NCBI GenBank assembly: GCA_049644865.1
Contig: JBARSV010000018.1
Span: 1 to 64,000 of the forward strand
Length of the DNA stretch: 64,000 nt
Reading direction: 5' to 3'
From: JAPUDQ01 sp049644865
GTDB lineage: Bacteria; Patescibacteriota; Saccharimonadia; Saccharimonadales; Saccharimonadaceae
The notes below the pieces were generated by a model. The model was not told the origin of the DNA. It did not search any database and was given only the letters and a program-made list of their open reading frames with translations. The translations under genes were made by a program, and so were the position numbers. Positions 25,707 to 33,401 of this stretch are shown here, piece by piece; position 1 is the first letter of the stretch, and the number at the start of each line of letters is the position of its first letter.

Positions 25707-27095
25707 CTACGACGTCGGACTGATGTCGCGAGCAGCGGTGCCGATAGGGTAGATGGCGAGGCCGTGGTCGTTTTTGGACCAGGCTTGGATGACATTTTCG
25801 ATGATGCGCCATGAACTCATGACTTCGGCTGACGAGGCAAAGAGTGACTGGTCGTCGCGGATCGCGTCGACGATGACGCGGGCGTAAGCTTCGATACTGC
25901 GATTCATAAATGACCTGGCGTAGTCAAAGTCCATCTCGACCGTCTCCATGTCGTTGTGGATACCTGGCTGCTTGGCCTGCAATAGCAGTGTGATGCCTTC
26001 ACGTGGTTGCAGGCGAAATATCAAGGCATTGGCTTCACCGCCCATATCTTCGTCGGCACGAAATTGCACGACAACCTCTGTCAGCTTCTCGTCGAGCCCC
26101 TTGCCTGTCTCGAGTGTCACGGCCGTCTTGCGCCACTGGGCATTGTCGATCGTCAGGCTGAGACGAGCAAATGTCTCAACGACCGAGTGGGCGTTGTCCA
26201 CCTCGGCGCGATAACCCTCGTATTGCCCACGCTGAGTGTGCGTCGCCACCTCATCTGTCTCAATCGCCCGTATACTATCAAATAACCGCAACTTGGCCCG
26301 GTGGATATCTGCGCTTTCCATGTGGGCCGGTTTCTCCATCGTGACCAGTGCGAGTACCTGTAGCAAATGACTCTGTATGATATCGCGCAGCGCCCCAGTG
26401 TGTTCATAAAAATACGCACGATTTTCGATGCCCAGCGTCTCGTGCACAAAGACTCGTATACTCTCGATGTGTTTGTCGTTCCAGATCGACTCAAACAGCG
26501 GATTTTTGAAGCGAAATGTCAAGATGTTTTGCGCTGTCTCCCGCGCCAAGTAATGATCGATGCGAAATGTCTGCTGCTCGCCAAAATGCTTACACGCCAC
26601 GTCGATGAGATGCTGCGCCGAGGCCGTATCGTGACCAAATGGCTTTTCGACCAACAACCGCGGCCGAAATATGTCGTCAGCAAACGGTTCGTTGTGACCT
26701 GTTGCACCGAGGTGCGACACGACCGGTTCAAACGCCTGCGCCGGTATGGACAAATAGTACATACGACTGACACCCGGCCCCATGTCGCGCGACAATTCTT
26801 GCAGGCGATCATACAGCCGGCGATAATCTGCCTCGTTGTCGATATCGAGCTGCAACATCTCGGTTTGCGCCATCAGGGCACTCGCTGCAATCGGGTCATC
26901 GCCGCTGGCGAGGAGTGACGCGTAGACGTCGCTTACCGGCACGTCTTGACGGCTAATGCCAACGATGCGAAATTTCTCCGGTAAACTATCATGACTCTTC
27001 AAAAAATGTATGGCCGGCAGTAGCTTGCGTTCGGCAAGATCACCAGTGATACCGAAGATGACGATGATCAGCGGGTTGTCATGATAATCGTTCAC
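25707..27095 (-). CDS. zwf: Glucose-6-phosphate 1-dehydrogenase
   Basis: 462 residues, normal length. NADP-binding IFGITGDLAERKLLPA (residues 13-28) and the active-site signature RIDHYLARETAQNI are present. It oxidises glucose 6-phosphate to 6-phosphogluconolactone, yielding NADPH. Third gene of pgl-gnd-zwf; its ATG overlaps the gnd stop by 4 bp. The 43-bp att repeat lies directly after its stop. Confidence 0.97.
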   Translation of the reverse strand: MNDYHDNPLIIVIFGITGDLAERKLLPAIHFLKSHDSLPEKFRIVGISRQDVPVSDVYASLLASGDDPIAASALMAQTEMLQLDIDNEADYRRLYDRLQELSRDMGPGVSRMYYLSIPAQAFEPVVSHLGATGHNEPFADDIFRPRLLVEKPFGHDTASAQHLIDVACKHFGEQQTFRIDHYLARETAQNILTFRFKNPLFESIWNDKHIESIRVFVHETLGIENRAYFYEHTGALRDIIQSHLLQVLALVTMEKPAHMESADIHRAKLRLFDSIRAIETDEVATHTQRGQYEGYRAEVDNAHSVVETFARLSLTIDNAQWRKTAVTLETGKGLDEKLTEVVVQFRADEDMGGEANALIFRLQPREGITLLLQAKQPGIHNDMETVEMDFDYARSFMNRSIEAYARVIVDAIRDDQSLFASSAEVMSSWRIIENVIQAWSKNDHGLAIYPIGTAARDISPTS

Positions 27096-28015
27096 GCCGC
27101 ACCCTCACCATTGAGATTGTGATTGCCAAACTTGTTGCGCTGCGCAGCGACAACTTTGGTCGCAAAATTGGTCTCGCCAGCTTGTGACTTCACCCTCACA
27201 TCCATGGCAGCTTCGATCGCAGGCAGTGTCATGCCGAGCTGATGCGCTGTCTCGATCGCCCAGCGTGCCTCGCCGCTCTCTGCCACATAGCCACTTACAC
27301 CGTCCATCGTTGGGTTTTCACGTAACGCCATCGCACTCAGTTCATTGAGCCAACTCGTGATTACGCTGTGGTGTTGCCAGAGATCCCCGGCCGTCGCAAG
27401 ATCAATCGAATCGCCGTAGGGGCCGTCGTGCAGTAAACGATAGCCTTCACCAAGTGACTGCATCATACCGTATTCGATCGCATTGTGCGTCATCTTGACA
27501 TAATGCCCCGCCCCACTTGGCCCGAAGTGGGCGTGCATGCCACCCGGCCGTACGAGCGTATCAAGCACCGGTACGATGGTCTCATAGACGGACCTGTCAT
27601 CACTGCCGCACATCAGCGGAAAGCCATTGTGGTACCCCCATACCCCACCGCTGACACCGATGTCGATGAGGTGTTTGCCTGCTTGCGTGACGTGCTGGTT
27701 GAGCTCGCGCGTGATCCGATAGTCCGAATTCCCTCCGCTAATCATGATGCTCCCCTCTGGTACAAGCGACAGCCACGCGGTGATCTCTTCCTCGGCTACC
27801 CCGGTCGGCAGCATCACCCATATGACCACGCGTTCGTCGCCAAACGCCGCCACGACGTCTTGTTTGCTGGCGGCACCCTGTGCGCCGTAGCTCACCGCTT
27901 CATCGATCGGCCCTTGACTGCGGTTGTGAGCAATCACGTGGTGATCGCCCGACTCGGCCAGTTTGCGAGCAATTTGCATACCCATACGACCTAGTCCGTG
28001 AATGGCAATTTTCAT
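27092..28015 (-). CDS. gnd: 6-phosphogluconate dehydrogenase, decarboxylating (short form)
   Basis: 307 residues, the short about-300-residue type rather than the 470-residue type. Rossmann GLGRMGMQIARKL is at 7-19, the substrate loop is SGGNSDYR and GVSGGVWGYHNG, and the helical domain has HNAIEYGMMQSLGEGY. It converts 6-phosphogluconate to ribulose 5-phosphate and CO2. It overlaps pgl and zwf by 4 bp on each side. Confidence 0.95.
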   Translation of the reverse strand: MKIAIHGLGRMGMQIARKLAESGDHHVIAHNRSQGPIDEAVSYGAQGAASKQDVVAAFGDERVVIWVMLPTGVAEEEITAWLSLVPEGSIMISGGNSDYRITRELNQHVTQAGKHLIDIGVSGGVWGYHNGFPLMCGSDDRSVYETIVPVLDTLVRPGGMHAHFGPSGAGHYVKMTHNAIEYGMMQSLGEGYRLLHDGPYGDSIDLATAGDLWQHHSVITSWLNELSAMALRENPTMDGVSGYVAESGEARWAIETAHQLGMTLPAIEAAMDVRVKSQAGETNFATKVVAAQRNKFGNHNLNGEGAA

Positions 28016-28701
28016 GATGTTCCCTCGCTTTCTATCGCATCATTATATACATATACCTCAGGTAATTCGTAAAGGAGTACGCTGGGCAGATCACGGAGTG
28101 GCTCCACGTTGTCATAGAGCCGCCTAAGAGCCTCAGCCTTTGCCTCGCCATAAGCCAGTAGCCAGACAATTGCAATGCGACGAAGCGCTATCAGCGACGA
28201 TGTCATCCGTTGATAATCCGTCCAGGCATACCCCACAACAAATTGGTCGGTTGATTCAACCGCTGGCGAACCGGGCAGCACTCCCGCGGTATGCGCATCA
28301 GTTCCCAAGCCAAGCGTCGCAACCACAATGTGAGCAGTGTCATACGATTGTCGGAGTACATCATCATACTGTCGCACAGTGTCATCAAACGATATGTTGT
28401 CCGCGAGGACGTCGATCCACCGTGCCGTATTGGGCTCAAATCCTGCCTGGCGCATCTGCGCATAGTTGGAGTCGGCATGTCCAGTTGGCCCATAGCGCTC
28501 GTCAACCGGCATGATGGTCAGCTGCGATAACTGCTCTGGTGTACACAATTGCCCTAGCCCTGTCATGACCTGACACTGTGGCGCGACATTTGACCCACCA
28601 CTGACCAACCATAGTACAGTATGCCCGGTCTGCAACTCCTCGGCGATTCGCTCCGTCATAGCCTGAACCGCACGCTCGCTACCCTCGCGAATAAACTTCA
28701 T
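28012..28701 (-). CDS. pgl: 6-phosphogluconolactonase
   Basis: 229 residues beginning MKFIREGSERAVQAM. The SugarP-isomerase fold signatures WLVSGGSNV and MPVDERYGPTGHADSNYAQMRQAGF identify it. It hydrolyses 6-phosphogluconolactone between the Zwf and Gnd steps. Start 28701 is preferred over upstream Met codons because TATACT (28708-28713) lies 6 nt before it. It is the first gene of the oxidative pentose phosphate operon, likely a main NADPH and pentose source. Confidence 0.92.
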   Translation of the reverse strand: MKFIREGSERAVQAMTERIAEELQTGHTVLWLVSGGSNVAPQCQVMTGLGQLCTPEQLSQLTIMPVDERYGPTGHADSNYAQMRQAGFEPNTARWIDVLADNISFDDTVRQYDDVLRQSYDTAHIVVATLGLGTDAHTAGVLPGSPAVESTDQFVVGYAWTDYQRMTSSLIALRRIAIVWLLAYGEAKAEALRRLYDNVEPLRDLPSVLLYELPEVYVYNDAIESEGTS

Positions 28702-28803
28702 GGTATTAGTATATGACATCATCACGATGAACGTATCATTATGACGACACATACAAAAACTCGCATGTGCGAATATTTGTATGTTTTACTTGAATGTCGA
28801 TCA

Positions 28804-28925
28804 CCCTAGTTGTGCGCTGTTCTCCGAGGGACAGTTGGCCGTATCGGCCACGGCCAGTCAAAGCGTAGGCTCATCAGTTGGCGGCTGGCCGAATTTGTCC
28901 CGAGGAGGATGGCGCACAACTAGGG
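28804..28925 (+). ncRNA. Structured repeat element, copy B (three-way junction)
   Basis: Perfect 14-bp closing stem CCCTAGTTGTGCGC (28804-28817) with 28912-28925; inner helix CTCC-GA-GGGACA / TGTCCC-GA-GGAG with tandem G-A mismatches; hairpin TGGCCGTATCGGCCA; hairpin GGCCAG..CAA / TTGG..CTGGCC. The loop and 3' flank at 28863-28885 match copy A (7481-7503, minus strand) over 23 bases. The closing stem has a different sequence from copy A but the same length and perfect pairing. It is between the pgl promoter and a small ORF, and its orientation relative to neighbours differs from copy A. Confidence 0.65.
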
Positions 28926-28938
28926 CCATACCTCGTTA

Positions 28939-29079
28939 TTACCCATCGATGTCTTCAACTGTCTCGAGTACTAACGCACGGCGAGCGATAAGTGATTGTA
29001 GCTCGTCGCTGCTGCGCACACGATTCCATGTCTCGAGAATTGTTTGCGATAGTTTGGTTTCGGCTTGTTGCTTTGTCAT
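28939..29079 (-). CDS. Small 46-residue protein
   Basis: Reads MTKQQAETKLSQTILETW and ends VEDIDG: one or two amphipathic helices, strongly acidic at the C-terminus. No Shine-Dalgarno; a TATGAT or TATATA -10 lies about 25-40 nt upstream. Not recognised. Alone between structured repeat B and the divergent redox-like operon. Confidence 0.5.
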   Translation of the reverse strand: MTKQQAETKLSQTILETWNRVRSSDELQSLIARRALVLETVEDIDG

Positions 29080-29163
29080 GGTGGACTTTCTATTTGTTTT
29101 ATTTGGTTATATATACATCATAGCAAAAAGTTTACGTTTTGTCAATACCTATCCATAACCACT

Positions 29164-29192
29164 TTGACATAAGGGGTAGAACTATGATATAT
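29164..29192 (+). promoter_or_regulatory. Promoter of the 29228-31605 operon
   Basis: TTGACA at 29164-29169 followed after 17-18 bp by ATATAT/TATATA. The predicted leader of about 30 nt contains GAGGTGGAG, too far from the ATG to be a normal Shine-Dalgarno. Confidence 0.55.
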
Positions 29193-29227
29193 AGTGAGGT
29201 GGAGAATCATAACAAAAAACAAATATT

Positions 29228-29947
29228 ATGCAGTTATACGCACCGTCACCTGCTTGGACCGTCCTTACCATCATGTTGGCCTTTGCGTTAGTGCAAGCGA
29301 CTATGCAAATCGGGGCAAGCGTTCTGACGCTACTAAACGGATACAGCCTCGGTCGACAGCGATCGCTCAAACGTTTATTTATCCTAAACCTGGCATATAT
29401 TGCCGGTAATGTTGCGATGCTGATGTTGGTATTTGGTGCGTTACTCTACGTGGTTATTAACACTATCAATACCATCGGCCCGTATGATTGGTGGCTACTC
29501 GTCGGACTGCCAATTATTCTTGCAGCCGTAGTGCTCATTGGCTACTACCGTCTTGGACGAGGAACTGTTCTGTGGCTACCGCGCATCGCTGCTAGCTACC
29601 TCACAGACAGAGCCAAGCGTACACGCAATGTGGTCGAAGCGGCAATGTTAGGCAGTGCTGCAACGTTGTTTGAGTTGCCATTTACGATTATCCCCATGAT
29701 AGCAACTGTCTATATCATGATTGCTTTTGTCATACCGAGCGACCATTTCGCGGTTATCAGCATATACAGTCTTATTGTGGTCGCCCCGCTTATCGTTATC
29801 GCTGTGTTAGTTTCGGGCGGGCATAGACTCAGTACGATACAACGCTGGAGAGAAGATAATAAACGGTTTATGCAAATCGCAACAGCTGCAGCACTCGTTG
29901 CGACTGCATTATTCGTCCAAGCATTTTACGGGAGAAGCACGATATGA
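29228..29947 (+). CDS. Six-helix membrane protein of unknown function
   Basis: 239 residues with about six hydrophobic segments (about residues 10-32, 52-78, 87-105, 135-160, 170-190, 215-233). The first part (QIGASVLTLLNGYSLGRQRSLKRLFILNLAYIAGN split over helices 1-2) recalls LysE- or CcdA-type small exporters, without a decisive motif and without redox cysteines. Its stop overlaps the start of the ATP-cone gene, so the three downstream genes form an operon. Function not assigned. Confidence 0.7.
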   Translation: MQLYAPSPAWTVLTIMLAFALVQATMQIGASVLTLLNGYSLGRQRSLKRLFILNLAYIAGNVAMLMLVFGALLYVVINTINTIGPYDWWLLVGLPIILAAVVLIGYYRLGRGTVLWLPRIAASYLTDRAKRTRNVVEAAMLGSAATLFELPFTIIPMIATVYIMIAFVIPSDHFAVISIYSLIVVAPLIVIAVLVSGGHRLSTIQRWREDNKRFMQIATAAALVATALFVQAFYGRSTI

Positions 29948-30222
29948 GCAAGGCGTACGTGGTTAAGGGCGGCAAACATGACAGTGAGGTATTTGACCCG
30001 CTCAAACTACACGAGAGCATCGTCGCTGCCTGCCTCGCTGTGCGGGCATTTGAGGGTGAAGCCCACGACACTGCCGAGCATGTCTGCCGTCACGTCATCG
30101 ATTGGCTAGAAGAAAAGACAGAGGTGACCAGTGCCGACATACGTCGAGTAGCATCAGAGATTCTCGCAACCTATCATCCCGATGCGGCGTATATGTACGA
30201 ACAACACAAACTAATATTGTAG
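29944..30222 (+). CDS. Stand-alone ATP-cone domain protein
   Basis: 92 residues. The sequence AYVVKGGKHDSEVFDPLKLHESI, then VTSADIRRVASEILATYHPDAAYMYEQHK fits the ATP-cone fold (Lys-rich first strand, F-D-x-x-K-L, and a C-terminal A-Y-x-Y/H-x-K helix), which binds ATP/dATP in NrdR and ribonucleotide reductase. Here it has no reductase or zinc-ribbon partner, which is unusual. It overlaps the preceding gene by 4 bp and is followed after 9 bp by a flavin oxidoreductase. It may sense adenine nucleotide state for the operon; that is inference. Confidence 0.8.
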   Translation: MSKAYVVKGGKHDSEVFDPLKLHESIVAACLAVRAFEGEAHDTAEHVCRHVIDWLEEKTEVTSADIRRVASEILATYHPDAAYMYEQHKLIL

Positions 30223-30231
30223 GGGGCGGCC

Positions 30232-31605
30232 ATGGCAAAACAAACATATGATTTCGACCTCATCGTCATTGGCTCTGGAGCCGGCGGTAGTGTAGCAGCT
30301 GACATCGCAGCTCGGGGCGGCAAACGTGTTGCACTTGTCGAAGCTGATGCGCTCGGTGGCGAGTGCCCTAACTATGGCTGCATACCAAGCAAGGCTCTCT
30401 TGCACGCAGCAAATGTCTACGATAGTGCACGCGGTGCGGAGCGGTTTGGCATACGCCTGACGGCTATGGGATATAACTACCCAAGTATCAAAGCGTGGAA
30501 AGATATCGCTGTACGTCGTACTGGTACTCACGAGTCAGAAAAATATTACCGTTCGCAAAACATTACACTCCTCCGTGGCATGGCGCACTTCCTCAGTCCC
30601 CACGAGATCACCGTCAATCGTCGACATATAAGTTCTCATTATTTCCTGATTGCGACAGGTTCAGTCATGCGATTACCCGATATAACTGGCCTCGACAAAA
30701 TCGAGTATCTAACTTCCCGCACGGCGCTTGATCTTATACGACCTCCCAAATCAATCTGCATCATCGGAGGCGGCTCAACTGGGTGTGAGTTCGCTGAGCT
30801 ACTGAGCATATTTGGCACAAAAGTAACGTTGATCGACATTGCCCCTCGTCTTCTCCCCAATGAAGACGAGGAAGCAAGCGCAATGATCGAAGATTATTTC
30901 AGCAAAAAACGCGGCATAACTATACTGACAAAAGCAAAAATTATCTCTGTTGTTCGTGACGGCCAGATGCAACGCATCGCCTACCTACGCGGCGGCGACC
31001 AACACGTAGTCAAGGCGGAGCGGGTATTGGTAACAACCAGCAAATCACCCCAAACCGATCTTGGACTCGAAAATGCCGGTGTCGAATACAGCCACAAAGG
31101 CATCGAGGTCAATGAACACCTACAAACAAGTGCACCACATATCTACGCTGCTGGTGATGTCCTCGGACGATATATGTATACGCATGTCGGTGTATACGAA
31201 AGCCGCGTCGTGGCAAATAACATTTTGCGCAAGCACAAAGTCGCGACTGATTATCGCGCCGTTCCACGTATCACATTTGTCACGCCAGAGATCGCCTCTG
31301 TCGGGCTGACCGAAGCTGACTGCCTACGCCGTGATCTCGAGATCAAAAAAGCGATTGCACCGCTCAATATCATCTCGCGTAGCAACGTCACTGATACGCG
31401 CGAGGGCTTTTGCAAAGTCATCACCGACCGGGGCGGTATACTCATCGGAGGCACTGTGGTCGGACCACATGCGGGGGAGATCATTCACGAGCTCACCTTG
31501 GCTATCCAGTATGGCCTGACCAGTGCCGAAGTCGCTAATGCCCTCCATGCCTTCCCAAGCTGGAGCGAAGTAGTACGGGTAGCGTGTAGTAAGATCAAGG
31601 TTTAG
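30232..31605 (+). CDS. Pyridine nucleotide-disulfide oxidoreductase (Lpd/MerA-like)
   Basis: 457 residues, class I flavin disulfide reductase. FAD-binding GSGAGGSVAADIAARGG (residues 14-30), redox disulfide GGECPNYGCIPSKALLH (Cys pair separated by four), NAD(P)-binding IIGGGSTGCEFAELL and the FAD motif IYAAGDVLG. In true dihydrolipoamide dehydrogenases the C-terminus has a His-Pro-Thr-x-Ser-Glu catalytic pair; here it is FPSWSE, so the proton-relay His is replaced by Phe, as in MerA-like branches. No pyruvate dehydrogenase genes are nearby. The substrate is therefore unknown. GGGGGCGG precedes the start. Confidence 0.9.
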   Translation: MAKQTYDFDLIVIGSGAGGSVAADIAARGGKRVALVEADALGGECPNYGCIPSKALLHAANVYDSARGAERFGIRLTAMGYNYPSIKAWKDIAVRRTGTHESEKYYRSQNITLLRGMAHFLSPHEITVNRRHISSHYFLIATGSVMRLPDITGLDKIEYLTSRTALDLIRPPKSICIIGGGSTGCEFAELLSIFGTKVTLIDIAPRLLPNEDEEASAMIEDYFSKKRGITILTKAKIISVVRDGQMQRIAYLRGGDQHVVKAERVLVTTSKSPQTDLGLENAGVEYSHKGIEVNEHLQTSAPHIYAAGDVLGRYMYTHVGVYESRVVANNILRKHKVATDYRAVPRITFVTPEIASVGLTEADCLRRDLEIKKAIAPLNIISRSNVTDTREGFCKVITDRGGILIGGTVVGPHAGEIIHELTLAIQYGLTSAEVANALHAFPSWSEVVRVACSKIKV

Positions 31606-31613
31606 GACGAGCT

Positions 31614-31634
31614 GGATTTTGGATTTTGGAAGAA
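31614..31634. repeat. Short heptamer repeat after the oxidoreductase gene
   Basis: GGATTTT, GGATTTT, GGAAGAA in 7-bp register. It is too short to be convincing alone but matches the heptamer habit at grpE, tilS and murC. Confidence 0.4.
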
Positions 31635-31681
31635 ATAGCTAGTATTAGCGCTGACTATCGATAACAGTCCAGGCAATTGTC

Positions 31682-32290
31682 TTATGAGGTGCTGACAGTC
31701 GGCTCAATTGTCACCTCATGCCATGAAAATAAGGAATACTTTGTGGATTGATGCTCAACGTAGCCTTCAGGTCGATACGATCCAGGGGGTAACAAGATTA
31801 CGCCATACGTTAGCCCACGATCTGTCATAAGACCTTGATACGATCGTGACATATCAAGTTGTCGCAATTCTTCACCGACCATGAAATCTTCTTCTGATAC
31901 ATCAATCCCCAGCTCTTCCTTCAGGGCTCGTACCATAGCTGAAACAGCCGACTCGCCAGCTTTTCTTTTCTCACCGAGCGACGTTGATAAGTTGCGCTTT
32001 CTCTCTGTGCCATCGGCCATAAACACCTGCTTATCCTCAATGAGTTGTAGCCACTTACCATCGACCTCTACAAGTACATCTATTGCCACACCATCAACCC
32101 GACGTACAAGCCCAGCCTCAGTCATGATAATAGCGGCTTCGCCGGCTTCGATCTCTGCCATCAAATCTTCGACTCGTTTTGAACCACCTGTTCCCCACGA
32201 AGAAACATCGATGTCATGACCACTTAGTAACGCCAACACGTCATGTGGGCTACGCCACTCAGCGTTACGGTCCGATACACGATCACTCAT
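31682..32290 (-). CDS. Nudix-like hydrolase
   Basis: 202 residues beginning MSDRVSDRNAEW. The stretch GESAVSAMVRALKEELGID (about residues 115-133) fits the second half of the Nudix box (G-E-S-x7-R-x-L-x-E-E-x-G); the first glycines are replaced by EKRKA. The N-terminal half is unrecognised. Nudix enzymes cleave nucleoside diphosphate linkages; the substrate is not predictable. Start 32290 is preferred because TACCAT (32297-32302) is 6 nt upstream. It converges with the oxidoreductase operon. Confidence 0.7.
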   Translation of the reverse strand: MSDRVSDRNAEWRSPHDVLALLSGHDIDVSSWGTGGSKRVEDLMAEIEAGEAAIIMTEAGLVRRVDGVAIDVLVEVDGKWLQLIEDKQVFMADGTERKRNLSTSLGEKRKAGESAVSAMVRALKEELGIDVSEEDFMVGEELRQLDMSRSYQGLMTDRGLTYGVILLPPGSYRPEGYVEHQSTKYSLFSWHEVTIEPTVSTS

Positions 32291-32341
32291 TATCACATGG
32301 TACTGTGGTGCCACACGACATGCAAGGAGTTGAAGAGTAGC

Positions 32342-32380
32342 CAAGAAAAAAACCGGTCATGAGACCGATTCTTTTCTTGG
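32342..32380. terminator. Hairpin adjoining a tRNA fragment
   Basis: AAGAAAA..ACCGGTC and GACCGATTCTTTTCTT pair with few mismatches around ATGA. It leads directly into the copied tRNA 3' end at 32378-32396. Confidence 0.55.
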
Positions 32381-32396
32381 TAGCGGGGGCAGGATT
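32378..32396 (-). repeat. Copy of the initiator tRNA 3' end (19 bp)
   Basis: TGGTAGCGGGGGCAGGATT, identical to 32577-32595. The tRNA sequence resumes as GAACCTGCGACC at 32477-32488, so the copy looks split by about 80 bp of palindrome-rich DNA (hairpin CCAAATAAA/TTTATTTGG at 32430-32461). Confidence 0.8.
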
Positions 32397-32479
32397 ATCT
32401 CTCGCTTCGCTCGTTCTTCCGCTCGTTCGCCAAATAAAATGCCTGGCGGCGCTTTATTTGGCTTCGCTCACTCCACGAA

Positions 32480-32519
32480 CCTGCGACCACGTGACAGCAA
32501 ATGCTGTCACGGTCGCAGG
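32480..32519. repeat. Perfect two-part hairpin
   Basis: CCTGCGACC pairs with GGTCGCAGG, and inside it GTGACAGCA pairs with TGCTGTCAC, with only AC unpaired on one side and AA in the loop. The left arm is tRNA-derived (T-arm region), so the palindrome seems to have arisen by inverted copying of a tRNA fragment. Confidence 0.8.
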
Positions 32520-32538
32520 CTCCAATCCTACTCTATAA

Positions 32539-32579
32539 CCACGTAAAATGCCGATCATAAAGACCGGCATTTTACGTGG
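32539..32579 (-). terminator. Terminator hairpin that includes the tRNA CCA end
   Basis: A 15-bp stem CCACGTAAAATGCCG / CGGCATTTTACGTGG with an 11-nt loop lies immediately 3' of the initiator tRNA. Its outermost three pairs use the tRNA's encoded CCA (complement of 32577-32579). The same design is seen at the tRNA at 20803. Confidence 0.75.
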
Positions 32580-32654
32580 TAGCGGGGGCAGGATTTGAAC
32601 CTGCGACCTCTTGGTTATGAGCCAAGCGAGCTGACCGGGCTGCTCCACCCCGCG
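32577..32654 (-). tRNA. Initiator tRNA (fMet, CAT)
   Basis: 78 nt with CCA encoded. 5' CGCGGGG with 3' CCCCGC-T leaves position 1 (C) opposite U72, the unpaired first position typical of bacterial initiators. GTGGAGCAGCCCGGTCAGCTCG matches the initiator D arm, the anticodon loop is CTCATAA, and the T arm is GCAGG-TTCAAAT-CCTGC. The anticodon stem ends TGG/CCA rather than the usual three G-C pairs. Confidence 0.9.
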
Positions 32655-32698
32655 ATATATTCCTGATCTAACATGCAATGTGCGTCGCCATAACCAAA

Positions 32699-32750
32699 TG
32701 GTTATGAGCGATGATGACGAGCGGGAGCTGACCGGGCTGCTCCACCCCGC
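32699..32750 (-). pseudogene. Partial copy of the initiator tRNA 5' half
   Basis: GGTTATGAGC (32700-32709) and a 26-bp exact match (32725-32750 = 32628-32653) reproduce the anticodon arm, D arm and 5' acceptor strand, separated by an unrelated 15-bp segment with GATGATGAC. No T arm follows. It is the mirror of the 3'-half fragment on the other side. Confidence 0.75.
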
Positions 32751-32825
32751 ATCGTCGGAATCGACTCCGAGCGCTGGTTTTCGGCAAATGCCGAAAAGCC
32801 GCTGACTCTTCATCGTTTCCTGCTC

Positions 32826-32860
32826 ACAAAACAAAATATAGCAAGTGCTAATTTTGTTTT
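32826..32860 (-). terminator. Perfect hairpin downstream of the DivIC-like gene
   Basis: CAAAACAAAAT pairs with ATTTTGTTTTG, and inside TAGCA pairs with TGCTA. On the minus strand it follows the stop at 32918. A second hairpin, TTTTCGGCA-AA-TGCCGAAAA, lies near 32778-32798. The rest of 32655-32917 has no gene. Confidence 0.6.
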
Positions 32861-32917
32861 GAAAGCGGCAAAAGTGCTCCAGACATATTATCACATCTGT
32901 TTACATCCGAGCAATGT

Positions 32918-33313
32918 CTATCCACCAAAAAAGAACCGCTTCCATTGCTCGATAGGGGTAATTTCTCTGACATCGTGGGAAATATTATCTTTAGTATGCA
33001 CGCGGGGTAGCGGTGGTAATATTATGACATTTTCGCCCGGTAAAGCTTTGCCTAGATACCGCCTTGCACTTAGATCAAGGTACTCGTCACTTCTTAGATA
33101 TCGCTGCTGTAATTTTAATGTATCACTTTCAAGCTCCACGAGTTCGATCTGCCGTTTCATATCATCAACTTTCTGTTGTAAAATGAAGTTTTTTTGTAAT
33201 ACATCGACGGTGTTCCATGCGCCCATAGTGACGAGCACCCCCGCTGTCAACAATATCACATTGCTAGACGTAGCATGACGACGGAGCAGATGGTAATAAT
33301 GCGTGAAGTTCAT
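32918..33313 (-). CDS. FtsB/DivIC-like septum protein
   Basis: 131 residues beginning MNFTHYYHLLRRH. One membrane helix (about residues 17-36, VILLTAGVLVTMGAWNTVDVL) is followed by a coiled coil (FILQQKVDDMKRQIELVELESDTLKLQQ) and the DivIC-type motif RSDEYLDLSARRYLGKALPGE. The family bridges FtsL and FtsQ at the division site. Start 33313 follows TATAAT by 15 nt. A long upstream extension would overlap the promoter and is rejected. Confidence 0.85.
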   Translation of the reverse strand: MNFTHYYHLLRRHATSSNVILLTAGVLVTMGAWNTVDVLQKNFILQQKVDDMKRQIELVELESDTLKLQQRYLRSDEYLDLSARRYLGKALPGENVIILPPLPRVHTKDNISHDVREITPIEQWKRFFFGG

Positions 33314-33401
33314 ATTTGTTATATTTCGATTATACCAGTTAGTCGGCCGTAGACGCATGAGACGTCACATACTCCGGTTGAGAACGTTAAACCCTTATCT
33401 C

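Noticed and set aside
28781..29158. 125-residue reading frame on the + strand across structured repeat B
   Set aside because: It runs through the hairpins and the opposite-strand small gene, with no ribosome site.
30841..30880. Inverted repeat CCTCGTCTTC/GAAGACGAGG in the oxidoreductase gene
   Set aside because: It encodes the family-conserved P-R-L-L-P-x-E-D-E-E region, so the symmetry is likely coincidental and not an insertion.
32454..32894. 146-residue reading frame on the minus strand
   Set aside because: It covers the initiator tRNA and its fragments.
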